Assembly: GCA_001637315.1 (NCBI GenBank)
Contig: LSZA01000007.1
Coordinates: 1-64,000 of the forward strand
Origin: Phormidium willei BDU 130791
GTDB lineage: Bacteria; Cyanobacteriota; Cyanobacteriia; Cyanobacteriales; Geitlerinemataceae
Reading direction: 5' to 3'
Length of the DNA: 64,000 nucleotides
The notes below the pieces were generated by a model, which was not told the origin of the DNA, ran no database searches, and worked only from the letters and a program-made list of their open reading frames with translations. Position 1 is the first letter of the stretch. Each line of letters begins with the position of its first letter. Position numbers and translations under genes: made by a program. This document shows positions 34,516 to 43,223 of this stretch, one piece after another.

Positions 34516-35321
34516 AATTGAGTGTATCCTGGGTAAAAACTGGATTTGGTCAAAGAAAACTTCAGAGTCTTCACGTAAAACTCCTGGGAGGGTTGGAAGC
34601 TCCGTGATTGATCGCGGAGAGGAAAACCGACTCAAGCGGCTTTAGCCGCCAGCACCCCCTTGCGGAATGGAGGGGTATGGTTGCCCCTCCATAGAGCTAT
34701 GGTTGGCTCCAACTCCCTTGCGGGGTAATGTTTGCTATGCGCTAACGCGCACGCTGCGCGAACGCTAATGTTCAGAGTCGGTACTTTCCCAATCGCACGG
34801 TCTTAACCCCTTAGGACTGTTTAACGATTCGGTTCTAGAGCCGGGAACTAGCACGCATTCCCAGGTAGGAACTTTAACTCTTGCTCTGAACGTAGCCAGT
34901 TAAGGCTTAAGCTGGTCAGCTATTCTGTTGCCGGGGGCACGAAGTCCCCGTGCTTCAGCCGGGGGTGCTGACGATGCGCTTGGGGTTCTAGTCCGTATCG
35001 TCGTTTCTTGACCGCTTTGGTGTTGATTGCCTATCCCCTCAAGACTCGAACTCAACCTTACCAATAAAACCTAAGAATTGTCAAGCCTTAATTTAGAAAT
35101 TTAGAGTCAACTTTCTCGAAGGTTTCCCACAAAATTGTTGGGCAAGGAGCCGTCATTTTTACCAAGCTTCGACCAACTTTCCTTAACGGGTGGGCAATCC
35201 AGGTTTGTGGGACTTCCAACTTTTCCCGGCAGCCACCCCAGCGTTGGGCAGAAAAATCGAGGGATTTTTAGGCAAAAATTCCCCAATTTGGGCGAATCAT
35301 TTCTAGCCCTTGGGCCGTAGC
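34516..35321. other. Large non-coding interval around the cold-shock-type gene leader
   Basis: About 800 bases without a convincing gene. The first 130 bases are the leader of the cold-shock-type gene and include an inverted repeat GCGGCT/AGCCGC (34636-34649). The central 321 bases are the structured element at 34650-34970. The rest, 34971-35321, includes a hairpin GACGATGCG/CGTATCGTC (about 34969-35004) and otherwise shows only AT-rich text. Confidence 0.7.
34650..34970 (+). ncRNA. Orphan structured element, candidate HEARO/omega-RNA-like RNA or IS200/IS605-type remnant
   Basis: A 321-bp block bounded by a perfect 10-bp inverted repeat, CAGCACCCCC (34650-34659) and GGGGGTGCTG (34961-34970). 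Inside are GGAGGGG/CCCCTCC (34669-34675/34684-34690), CCATAG/CTATGG (34689-34702), GTTGG/CCAAC (34702-34713), a GCGC palindrome cluster (about 34738-34765), GTTCAGAG (34770-34777) pairing with CTCTGAAC (34884-34891), CGGTTC/GAGCCG (34830-34843), GGGAA/TTCCC (34843-34862), CCAGTTAA/TTAAGCTGG (34896-34915) and GCACG/CGTGC (34937-34953). The nested arrangement suggests RNA structure. No ORF is inside. Strand is inferred and could be the reverse. Confidence 0.5.
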
Positions 35322-36818
35322 TTAGGCCGGTTTCGTGGCAAAGCGATCGCTGGCTTGACGAATTAACGATTGAACAAAGGCTTTACGACGATTTTTCTCA
35401 AACACCTGTTTCACAATCGCTGCAAACCGCTCCCCGTTGAGAATCGCGCCGCCCTCACGAGCGGCCAGTTCATCGCACTGCTCAAAATACTCAATTAAAC
35501 TCAACCCCGCAATATGCGTCAGGTACGCCGCACTCAACCCTTGAGTCGCGCCCCCAGCCACAAAGGTAATAGGATTGTGTTTCAAAGCCGTGGTGACCAG
35601 TTGAGTTGACACTTCGACTAACCCCAACTTCACCAAAACTTCCGCCAAGGTTTTCGCCGCCGCTTTCGCTTGGTCCAGTGATAACCGTTGCTGATAGATT
35701 TTGCCCAAGTTCATCACCAATTGCACATTGACCGCCGCCGTCGCCAATAAATCTAAACTGGGAACCGGATTCCCAAAGGCCGCCGCCGCTGCAATCCATT
35801 GGGATTGACGAATTAGGGGTAAGGCCCGCTGACGACGGAAACGGTTAATCTCCCGGCGGATGTCACCCCGTAAGGCTTGTGCGGCTCGGTAACGGGTAGC
35901 CCAGATCAGGCTGGGGGCATCTTGGTGCAGGGTCTCCAAACATTCACTCAGGGCCGCCAGTTCCGGGGCTGGGGTAGCGGTGGAGGTCTCAACGCTATTG
36001 TCGGGCTTATATTGGCGCACTTCAATGGGACTGGGGGCCGCCGCAATGGCGAGAATGCGATCGCCCCGGAGATAGGGTTCAGCTTGTTGACGAATCCGCC
36101 CTAAAATCTCAGCCTGTTGTTGGGGAGGATGGCGATCGCTTTGGTTCCACACTAAAATCAACGCCTGTCCTGTGGCTGTTATCCTCTCAACCCAATTCAG
36201 CTCAGATTCTCGAATATCGCCATCTACCACAAACACGAGGACATCCGCCTGTTGCACTTGGGTGAACAACGTCCCATCCTCTCGTTGCAGACATGGGGGT
36301 AATTCCTGAATCTCGACTTCTAACGTAGACCCCATCGCCAGTTCAGCCTCTAAGGCTGTCACCAAGGAGGTTTTGCCCACAGACTTACGGCCGGTCACAG
36401 CAATCTGAAGCGGTCGAGTTTCGTCGGTCGCCAGCAATCCCTCAAGCTGTTGCTCAAAAGTCTCCAGAGTCGAGGACGCGGCTGGGGATACCTCAGAAGC
36501 TACCTTAGAAGATCGGCCAGAAGAGGCATCGGATGACTCGGACAACCTCCGTTCAGAGGCTAAAACCTCTAGGCTGGCCCGAACGCGATTGAGGGCTTGC
36601 TCGACCTCAGCACGATTGATCCGAGTGGGGCGGGGTTGAGCCGTTGCTGGGGCCGTGTTACGCCCCAACCCCCAAATGACGACACCGACAATAATCAGTC
36701 CCCAAACACCCCAGTCCCCAAAATCGGTAAATCGATTGCCTAAACTGTCAAAAAGCCACAAGGCACCTGAGGCCCCAAGCCCAAAGACTAGAATTGGTTG
36801 CTTGACGATCCCTACCAT
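35322..36818 (-). CDS. DUF697-containing P-loop GTPase-like membrane protein
   Basis: A 498-residue protein. One or two transmembrane segments occupy about 10-50. The P-loop AVTGRKSVGKTSLVTAL (about 140-156) is a typical GxxxxGK(S/T). VLVFVVDGDIRESELNWVERI holds an aspartate at the G3 position but without the DxxG form, and WNQSDRH gives an NxxD-like G4 motif. The C-terminal DUF697 region (about 345-490) includes ALPLIRQSQWIAAAAAFGNPVPSLDLLATAAVNVQLVMNLGKIY. Such proteins probably act at the inner membrane; GTPase activity is uncertain. It may form one minus-strand unit with the nanE-like gene only if transcription crosses, since nanE lies downstream of its start region on the same strand. 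Confidence 0.8.
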   Translation of the reverse strand: MVGIVKQPILVFGLGASGALWLFDSLGNRFTDFGDWGVWGLIIVGVVIWGLGRNTAPATAQPRPTRINRAEVEQALNRVRASLEVLASERRLSESSDASSGRSSKVASEVSPAASSTLETFEQQLEGLLATDETRPLQIAVTGRKSVGKTSLVTALEAELAMGSTLEVEIQELPPCLQREDGTLFTQVQQADVLVFVVDGDIRESELNWVERITATGQALILVWNQSDRHPPQQQAEILGRIRQQAEPYLRGDRILAIAAAPSPIEVRQYKPDNSVETSTATPAPELAALSECLETLHQDAPSLIWATRYRAAQALRGDIRREINRFRRQRALPLIRQSQWIAAAAAFGNPVPSLDLLATAAVNVQLVMNLGKIYQQRLSLDQAKAAAKTLAEVLVKLGLVEVSTQLVTTALKHNPITFVAGGATQGLSAAYLTHIAGLSLIEYFEQCDELAAREGGAILNGERFAAIVKQVFEKNRRKAFVQSLIRQASDRFATKPA

Positions 36819-36901
36819 GATTACTCACCACAATGCTGCAACCCCACTTCGCCGGGGCTGCTTTCTATCCTATCGTTAAATGGATCATTGAGATGGCTTG
36901 C

Positions 36902-37588
36902 CTACTGCCCCAATATCGCCCTGTGATAGCGCTGAACTAAGATATCTATCCCCGTAATCGCGGTGCCAACGACAACGGCGTTAGCGCCGATTTCTAGGGC
37001 TTGTCGTGCCATCTCCGGTGAGGCAATCCCCCCTTCACAGATGATGAATCCCGGACAGGTGGCGACGATCTCTTGGAGTAAGTCCCAGGCCGGCGGACTT
37101 TTGGCCTCGGTGGCGGCGGTATAGCCGTAGAGAGTTGTCCCGAGGATCTCGATTCCGAGTTGGGCCGCTGTCTTAGCCGCGTTGAGGCTGTCAACATCTG
37201 CCATCATGGGGCTTTCCAACTCCGACTGGACTCGTTGCACAATCTCAGCTAGGGTTTCTCCCTGGGGACGAGGCCGTTCGGTGGCGTCGAGGGCGATAAT
37301 GTCGGCCCCGGCGGCGGCGATGGCCGCTGCATGGTGAAATTGTGGGGTAATGTAAACATCGCTATCGGAACAAACCTGTTTCCATAAGCCGATAATGGGG
37401 GTATTCGGGAGACGCTGACGAACCGCTTGCACATGGGCCGGGGTATCGACGCGAATCCCCACGGCTCCTTGGTTGACAGCGGCTTGGGCCATGGCCGCAA
37501 TGATGGTCGGATTGTGGAGGGGAGAGTCGGCGGGGGCCTGACAGGAAACGATGAGTCCGGCTTCTAGGGATGAAAGGGCGATCGCCAT
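36902..37588 (-). CDS. nanE: Putative N-acetylmannosamine-6-phosphate 2-epimerase
   Basis: A 228-residue TIM-barrel protein of the NanE family, which interconverts N-acetylmannosamine-6-P and N-acetylglucosamine-6-P. Landmarks: GLIVSCQAPADSPLHNP, GAVGIRVDTPAHVQAVR, GADIIALDATERPRP with the family's DAT.R.RP, and GANAVVVGTAITG at the C-terminus. No sialic-acid genes lie nearby; many cyanobacteria have nanE alone, so the physiological reaction may be in amino-sugar turnover. The gene reads away from the DUF697 gene (start of that gene 36818) with an 83-base gap. Confidence 0.9.
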   Translation of the reverse strand: MAIALSSLEAGLIVSCQAPADSPLHNPTIIAAMAQAAVNQGAVGIRVDTPAHVQAVRQRLPNTPIIGLWKQVCSDSDVYITPQFHHAAAIAAAGADIIALDATERPRPQGETLAEIVQRVQSELESPMMADVDSLNAAKTAAQLGIEILGTTLYGYTAATEAKSPPAWDLLQEIVATCPGFIICEGGIASPEMARQALEIGANAVVVGTAITGIDILVQRYHRAILGQ

Positions 37589-37809
37589 GGACAGTTCTCG
37601 AAGGCTTGGAGTGAAAATCGGCTTGAGGCTATTGTGCCAGAGTTTGGGGTGGGAAAGTGCGTTAAGGTGCGATCGCGGGAACCTTCCTCAATGGGTCTAT
37701 CTTAATGGGTGCAATCCTGATTTTTCTGATCCACGGCTCATTTTAAGGTATTGGAGAACGTATCTGAGCGATCGGGGAAGTTTCCCTGTCCACATCACAG
37801 CAACGGATT

Positions 37810-38565
37810 ATGACTGACAATTTCATTACTATTGATGACCAGGCAATTTCTTTAAAACAGGCTATTGGTTATCTCAATACGACGGGCGATTTACCGAAGT
37901 TTATTCAACGGATTCTCTACCGCCATATCATCGAGCAAACTCTGAGCCAACGCTTAGATATTGCCGTTGAACCTCAGCAAATTGAGCAGGCGATCGTGAA
38001 TTTTCGGGTTCAGAACAAACTCACGGATCCCAGTCGCTTTGAGGAATGGCTCAAATCTCAAAATTTGAGTTATGATGCCTTCCAAAAACGTGTCTCAGAA
38101 TCGCTGCGAGTTGAGCTACTCAAGCAGAAAGAAATTCAAAGTGATGCCCGTCAGTATTTCAACGACAACAAAGCGGCGTTAGACCGAGTTGTTTTGTCCA
38201 GAATTGTGGTTTTAGCTCAAACTTTAGCTATGGAAATTCAGCAACAGCTTACCGCTGGGTCAGCGACTTTTGAAGCCTTGGCAAAACAACATTCGATCAC
38301 CAATGACAGTTCTGTGGGCGGAACGATGGGAACCCTACAGCTAGGACAGTTGCCGCCGGAAATTCGCCAAAAACTCAATGGACGCAGCGCAGGTGATATG
38401 ATTGGTCCTCTGGAGGTGGAAGGACGCTACACAATTCTACGGATTGAACAAGTCCTTCCAGCCGCCTATGAAGGGGATCTGCGTAAACAACTCGAAGAGC
38501 GATTTTTCGCCCAATGGTTACAAAATCAACTCAAAGACCACGAAATTAAGCTCAATGTTGAGTAG
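37810..38565 (+). CDS. Parvulin-type peptidyl-prolyl isomerase-like protein
   Basis: A 251-residue protein of the SurA/PpiC type. Residues 1-110 form the helical N-terminal part (YLNTTGDLPKFIQRILYRHIIEQTL, FQKRVSESLRVELLKQKEIQ). Residues about 125-220 form a PpiC domain: VVLSRIVVLAQTLAMEIQQQL, FEALAKQHSITNDSSVGGTMGTLQLGQLPPEI, IGPLEVEGRYTILRIEQ. There is no signal peptide, so it appears cytoplasmic; cyanobacterial members next to HetC-type exporters act with peptide export, but no exporter is next to it. Isomerase activity is not certain. AT-richer DNA follows it. Confidence 0.83.
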   Translation: MTDNFITIDDQAISLKQAIGYLNTTGDLPKFIQRILYRHIIEQTLSQRLDIAVEPQQIEQAIVNFRVQNKLTDPSRFEEWLKSQNLSYDAFQKRVSESLRVELLKQKEIQSDARQYFNDNKAALDRVVLSRIVVLAQTLAMEIQQQLTAGSATFEALAKQHSITNDSSVGGTMGTLQLGQLPPEIRQKLNGRSAGDMIGPLEVEGRYTILRIEQVLPAAYEGDLRKQLEERFFAQWLQNQLKDHEIKLNVE

Positions 38566-38680
38566 GTCTTTTTCGTCTCGTTTTTAGTTTTATTGAATAC
38601 CCTCTACAGCCTATTTTTTTGTTTTAAGGTGGGCGGATTTAGGGGGTATTTTTTATGTTTGTTATTTACCGATTTTTTTA

Positions 38681-38709
38681 TTTACAAAGTCTTCGTCTTA
38701 TCGTAAAAT
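38681..38709 (+). promoter_or_regulatory. Candidate promoter of dnaX
   Basis: TTTACA (38681-38686) and TAAAAT (38704-38709), each a 5/6 match to consensus, are separated by exactly 17 bases. They lie 48 bases upstream of the GTG start of dnaX, in an AT-rich stretch (38570-38757). Confidence 0.6.
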
Positions 38710-38757
38710 AGAAAGTAATAAAAAAATATACCAAATCCCTAGTCTTCATTATCTCCC

Positions 38758-40884
38758 GTGGTTTACGAGCCTTTACACCACAAATATCGTCCTGCTACAT
38801 TTGCGGATTTAGTCGGACAGACGGCGATCGCCAGCACCCTAACGAACGCGATTCGTCAAGAGCGTATTGCCCCAGCTTACCTATTTTGTGGACCGAGAGG
38901 AACCGGCAAAACCTCTAGTGCGCGGATTTTCGCGAAATCGCTCAATTGCTTGAGCAGCGATCGCCCCACCGAAACCCCCTGTGGAACCTGTGACACCTGT
39001 CGCAGTATTGCCCGAGGCTCCTCCCTAGATGTCATCGAAATTGATGCCGCCAGTAACACCGGAGTCGACAACATTCGCGAACTCATTGAACGGGCGCAAT
39101 TTGCCCCGGTTCAAGCCCGTTATAAAGTTTATATTATCGACGAATGCCATATGCTGAGTACAGCGGCATTCAACTCTCTCTTAAAAACCCTAGAAGAACC
39201 GCCCGCTCACGTTATTTTCATCCTCGCCACCACCGACCCACAACGAGTCTTACCGACGATTATTTCCCGCTGTCAACGGTTTGACTATCGGCGGATTGCC
39301 CTAGAAGCTATGACTGGGCATTTACGCTACATTGCCCAACAAGAGGCGATCGCCATCAGCGACGAAGCCATTACCCTAATTGCCCAACTAGCACAGGGTG
39401 GCTTACGAGACGCCGAAAGTGTCCTCGATCAACTCAGTTTACTCCCCGAAGACATTGACGTTGAACGAGTTTGGGACCTCGTTGGAGCCGTTCCCGAGCG
39501 AGATTTGCTGACCTTACTTGAGGCGATCGCCGCCAACAATCCCCAGCGTGTCTTAGAACATTGTCGCTATCTGCTCGATCGCGGACGAGAACCCCCAATT
39601 GTCATGCAAAATCTCGCCGCCTTTTATCGAGATTTACTCATTGCAAAAACCGCTCCCCAACGCAACGATCTCGTCGCCGTCACCGCCAACACCTGGGAGG
39701 CCCTCTGTCACTTCGCCAAACAGTGGGATGAATCCCTGATTCTGGCCGGTTCCCAGCATTTACGAGCCTGTGATAGCCAAGTTCGCCAAACCACTCAACC
39801 CCGTCTCTGGCTAGAAGTGACCTTACTAGGGTTACTTCCAGGAAACTTACAGCGTCCAGCGATGGCTCAACCGGCGATGGCTCAACCGGCGATGGTTCAA
39901 CCGGCGATGGTTCAACCGGCCCAAACGCCAACCGTGCAGCCAGCCATCCCTCCAGCCGGTGTACCGCCAGCCAGTCCCACACCCGTCCCCGCGACGGTTC
40001 CTCAAACCTCAGCTCCTCCCCCCCCCGCCACCGCTTCTCCAGAACCCAGTAAAACCGCTCAAACCGCTCCTATGTCAGCGGTTCCCTCACCCATTCCCTC
40101 ACCCGTTCCCTCACCCGTTCCCTCGCCGAACATCAGCCCCGAGGAGACAGGAACCTACAATCTCCCTCAAGTTTGGCAACAGGTCATCGAACAACTCGAA
40201 CGACGAGCCACGAAAGAACTCTTACGCCAACAGGGTCACTTACTGAAATTTGACGGTCAAATCGCTCATATCGGCGTGCCGAAAGCTCTCATCAAAATGG
40301 CAGAAACGAAAGTTCCTGACATCGAAGCGGCCTTCGGCAAAATCTTAGACCAAACCATTCGCGTCAGCATCATCTCCTCTCAAGGACAGACCCGCCCACC
40401 AGCGCCGCAAATTGCCCCTAATCCAGCTTCTCCGGCGGCGATCGCCTCCCCCCGAGTGTCTGCTCAAGTCCCCCCTTCTCAGACCTCCTCAGCCACCGTA
40501 TCAGGCTCATTTGACGATTCCTCAACCACGACTACTCTGGACTCGCCTCCCTGGGACAATTCCCCCGCACCTTCCCAGACGGCACCGGCCTATCCGCCGG
40601 CAGGATCAGAGTCCAAGACACAAGTTGCAACCCCAGACTCCCCAAACCCAGCGATCTCCCAAAATGGCTCAGTCGCCCCAGACCCCCGAAATCCCCATCA
40701 AGATCCCCATCAAGATCCCCATCATCAGCCAGGGAGTCCTCATCCGGCTAATGCTGAGACCACTGAGGATAGCTCGGGTCGCACTTGGGACGCCGAAGAA
40801 CTCAACAACGTCGCTGAGCAATTTGCCCAATTCTTCAATGGAAATGTGGTGGACTTGGACGATGATCTCGATTTTGAAGTTTAA
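38758..40884 (+). CDS. dnaX: DNA polymerase III subunits gamma and tau
   Basis: The clamp-loader ATPase of the replisome. GTG start at 38758. Walker A GPRGTGKT is at 45-52, the zinc-binding cysteines Cys64, Cys75, Cys78 and Cys81 follow, and the DECH box is at 128-131. The AAA+ core ends near 360. The long C-terminal part (about 365-708) is a Pro/Gln/Ala-rich linker: AMAQPAMAQPAMVQP repeats (about 363-380), a folded block EQLERRATKELLRQQGHLLKFD (about 475-500), then further Pro/Ser-rich linker with repeated PHQDP. No frameshift signal or intein was seen in the AAA+ core, although some cyanobacterial dnaX genes hold inteins. Confidence 0.97.
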   Translation: MVYEPLHHKYRPATFADLVGQTAIASTLTNAIRQERIAPAYLFCGPRGTGKTSSARIFAKSLNCLSSDRPTETPCGTCDTCRSIARGSSLDVIEIDAASNTGVDNIRELIERAQFAPVQARYKVYIIDECHMLSTAAFNSLLKTLEEPPAHVIFILATTDPQRVLPTIISRCQRFDYRRIALEAMTGHLRYIAQQEAIAISDEAITLIAQLAQGGLRDAESVLDQLSLLPEDIDVERVWDLVGAVPERDLLTLLEAIAANNPQRVLEHCRYLLDRGREPPIVMQNLAAFYRDLLIAKTAPQRNDLVAVTANTWEALCHFAKQWDESLILAGSQHLRACDSQVRQTTQPRLWLEVTLLGLLPGNLQRPAMAQPAMAQPAMVQPAMVQPAQTPTVQPAIPPAGVPPASPTPVPATVPQTSAPPPPATASPEPSKTAQTAPMSAVPSPIPSPVPSPVPSPNISPEETGTYNLPQVWQQVIEQLERRATKELLRQQGHLLKFDGQIAHIGVPKALIKMAETKVPDIEAAFGKILDQTIRVSIISSQGQTRPPAPQIAPNPASPAAIASPRVSAQVPPSQTSSATVSGSFDDSSTTTTLDSPPWDNSPAPSQTAPAYPPAGSESKTQVATPDSPNPAISQNGSVAPDPRNPHQDPHQDPHHQPGSPHPANAETTEDSSGRTWDAEELNNVAEQFAQFFNGNVVDLDDDLDFEV

Positions 40885-40898
40885 GCCATTCAAAGCCA

Positions 40899-42326
40899 TT
40901 AATTGGCCTCCGAGACGCCCCGGTGAACCGTTTTGACCCATTTGAGCCGTTTGGGACGAACCGCCAGGCGAGCGGTGGTACTGGCCATGACTAACAGCCA
41001 ATGCAACATATACAGGGTTCCCTGAACGGTATCCCGCAACAACAGAGGCCAGGGTTGCCGTTGCTGGGTGACACGATTCACCCGTCGTAGGCCCAAGAAC
41101 ATCCAAACAAGGGACAGACTAATGGTTAGGGTGGTCATGGGGCTAAATAGGGGGAGACGGGTCCGCAGCAGGGACAGTAACAAATCCGGGAAGGCGGCGG
41201 TGGGGAGCAGATATTGAATCCAAAGGAAGACCAATAAATCAAACCGTTTTGAGAAACTTAGCCGTCGGCCGCACAGGAGTCGCCAGTAGTCGAGATAGCG
41301 TTGATAACCCCCTTCGGCCCAACGGGAGCGTTGATGCCACAGGGCCAGGGTTTCGGTCACGCCTTCTTCGCGAACGGTGGGCGTTGTCACACAGTCGATG
41401 TCCCAGCGGTCCAGATGTAGGCGTAGGGTGAGGTCAAGATCATCGGTGATGGTTTCTTCGTTGAAATAGCCGCAGCGTTCGAGGGCGGTACGGCGAATCA
41501 CCTGTCCGTTGCCTCGCAGTTCGCCGATTCCACCGACAGCCACCCGTTGTTCTTGTAGATAGGCATCTAAAATCATTTCTGCCCGTTGTCCCTGCGTCCA
41601 GAGGTTTTCAGCGGCGTTGCTGATGGCTTTGCGGACTTGTACGGCACCGATGCGATCGCGCTGAAAGAGGGGCAACACTCGCCAGAGGAAGTCGGCACTG
41701 ACTTGAGCATCGGCGTCAAAGATGGCGATGATGTCTCCTTGGGCGAGTTTGACGGCTTGGTTGAGCGCCCCGGATTTACCACCGCGAGCGCTGTGATCGC
41801 GATGGAGGACGTTGAGGCGATCGTATTTTTGACTTAACGTATCGAGCAGTTCTGGGGTTCCGTCACTACTGTTATCGTCGATGGCCCAAATCTCATAGCG
41901 ATCGCCGGGATAGTCAATCTGATCCAACATCTCAATCAGCGGGGTGATAGCCGCTTCCTCGTTTTTAGCTGGAATCAGAAACGAGACATAGGGTAGTGGA
42001 CCCTCGGTGGATAGGGGAATCAGTTGACGACGAGGGGGCGGCAGGATAATGGTTCTCAAGGCATGAACGCCCACGAGTCCCGTGAGTCCCCAGACCAGCC
42101 AGATTCCCCATGAGACAACATGTAGCCCGATGACAATCCCCCAAATGAGCAGTAACACCAGGGCCGCTTTGGCTCGTCGTCCGGCATAGCCTCGATAGGA
42201 GGAGGAGGATAACTCCCCCGAGGGGCTGACTGATGAGGGTGCCTCTATGGGGCGATCGGACAAAATTGTATGTAAGGGTTCCCATAACTGAGAGGGATTG
42301 CGATCAAACCAAAAATTTACGGGCAT
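40899..42326 (-). CDS. Family 2 glycosyltransferase, membrane-bound
   Basis: A 475-residue processive-type GT2 enzyme. Two N-terminal transmembrane segments (about 55-92), then the catalytic GT-A domain: YVSFLIPAKNEEAAITPL, AIDDNSSDGTPELL, GDIIAIFDADAQVSADFL (DxD near 205), TITDDLDLTLRLH (TED-like), and QRSRWAEGGYQRYLDYW (Q-R-x-RW). Four or so transmembrane segments follow to the C-terminus. This arrangement fits cellulose-synthase-like or N-acetylglucosamine transferases acting on an inner-membrane polysaccharide. No accessory genes are adjacent, so the product is unknown. Convergent with dnaX. Confidence 0.88.
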   Translation of the reverse strand: MPVNFWFDRNPSQLWEPLHTILSDRPIEAPSSVSPSGELSSSSYRGYAGRRAKAALVLLLIWGIVIGLHVVSWGIWLVWGLTGLVGVHALRTIILPPPRRQLIPLSTEGPLPYVSFLIPAKNEEAAITPLIEMLDQIDYPGDRYEIWAIDDNSSDGTPELLDTLSQKYDRLNVLHRDHSARGGKSGALNQAVKLAQGDIIAIFDADAQVSADFLWRVLPLFQRDRIGAVQVRKAISNAAENLWTQGQRAEMILDAYLQEQRVAVGGIGELRGNGQVIRRTALERCGYFNEETITDDLDLTLRLHLDRWDIDCVTTPTVREEGVTETLALWHQRSRWAEGGYQRYLDYWRLLCGRRLSFSKRFDLLVFLWIQYLLPTAAFPDLLLSLLRTRLPLFSPMTTLTISLSLVWMFLGLRRVNRVTQQRQPWPLLLRDTVQGTLYMLHWLLVMASTTARLAVRPKRLKWVKTVHRGVSEAN

Positions 42327-42643
42327 AGTGGGGGTTTGTTGTGCTGCATTCTCACGAAAAAGGGCTGTAGCTGTGAGACCAAGCTACAATCTCAAAATAT
42401 CTCAAAGTACTCTCTAGAATAAAATGCCATGCTTCGGGCAGTCGGTCAGTGAGGTGAATCAAGTACCGGTCTGGCCCAGGTCAAATCTCAGTCAAATCTA
42501 GGGAGGAGGCAGGTCTAGGTAACAGCTTGAGCCAGCCCTAGCTGACGAAGTGCGAGAGAGAACGGCGCTAGGGATAGAATGGCGTATGGTGGGTTGGCGG
42601 GTCTCGTCGATGCCACAAGCCGTTCCATTCTACTTCTCGTACT
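42327..42643. other. Divergent leader region before the EbsA-like gene
   Basis: About 315 bases. A direct repeat, GTCAAATCT, occurs twice at about 42479-42499. CCCTAGC (42536-42542) pairs with GCTAGGG (42567-42573) around a 24-nt loop. No promoter consensus is strong; a TAAAAT sits near 42420. Possibly the leader of the EbsA-like mRNA. Confidence 0.45.
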
Positions 42644-43021
42644 ATGTCACTGGAAAATCTGCAACCTGCCCCTAAGGCCAAAGTCATGGTCTATCTCCCT
42701 TACTATAAGACTAATAATCAGCGTAGTGCGCTGCCCTTAGCGATTGGGCTGTATGAGAAGGGAAATCTCGAAGGGGAACGCCGCATCGAGGGAGGCAAGA
42801 ATATTCCCTTTGTCGCCACCTGGAATGTGTCGAGTCTTCCGGCGGATCCAACCCGCTGCCGCTTACAGTTTGATGGGAATGCGGATTTGAGTTATGAGAC
42901 GACGATGGCGAATTATGAGTTTATTAACTTTGTCATCGAACTGCTGATTATTTTTAAGAAGTACCGGGTTGTGGACTTCTCGAAGGGGTTTTACCACAAA
43001 CTATTAGATGTGGATGAGTAG
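42644..43021 (+). CDS. EbsA-like type IV pilus-associated protein (tentative)
   Basis: A 125-residue soluble protein: SLENLQPAPKAKVMVYLPYY, GERRIEGGKNIPFVATWNVSSLPADPTRCRLQFDGNADLSYE, then a C-terminal helix with FINFVIELLIIFKKYRV. This resembles the cyanobacterial protein EbsA, a partner of the type IV pilus assembly ATPase and repressor of biofilm formation. No pilus genes are adjacent, so the name rests on memory of the protein's pattern. The length fits (about 120-130 residues). Divergent from the GT2 gene and followed, about 200 bases later, by the phosphotransacetylase-family gene. Confidence 0.6.
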   Translation: MSLENLQPAPKAKVMVYLPYYKTNNQRSALPLAIGLYEKGNLEGERRIEGGKNIPFVATWNVSSLPADPTRCRLQFDGNADLSYETTMANYEFINFVIELLIIFKKYRVVDFSKGFYHKLLDVDE

Positions 43022-43223
43022 TCCTCAACGGCTAGTCAGACCCAGATAGCAAGGATGTGGGCCGGAGTGGATTGACGTTGGCCCCAAACGGAGTAGGTCA
43101 CGGACGGTTGCCCTTGATACAGTTACTATGAAGTTTGACGGCTCACAGTAGATCGAACATTGAACACAGTGAAGGTGAGTTGTGTCTACAGCCATCTCAC
43201 AGCATGGAAAAGGAGTGTCTAGC

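Noticed and set aside
35135-35320. Plus-strand ORF of 61 codons downstream of the structured element as a remnant IscB/TnpB gene
   Set aside because: It has no HNH, RuvC or zinc-ribbon motif and is too short.
42420-42573. The region before the EbsA-like gene as a known riboswitch or tmRNA/RNase P RNA
   Set aside because: Only one 7-bp stem and a short direct repeat are seen; none of the conserved cores of these RNAs is present.
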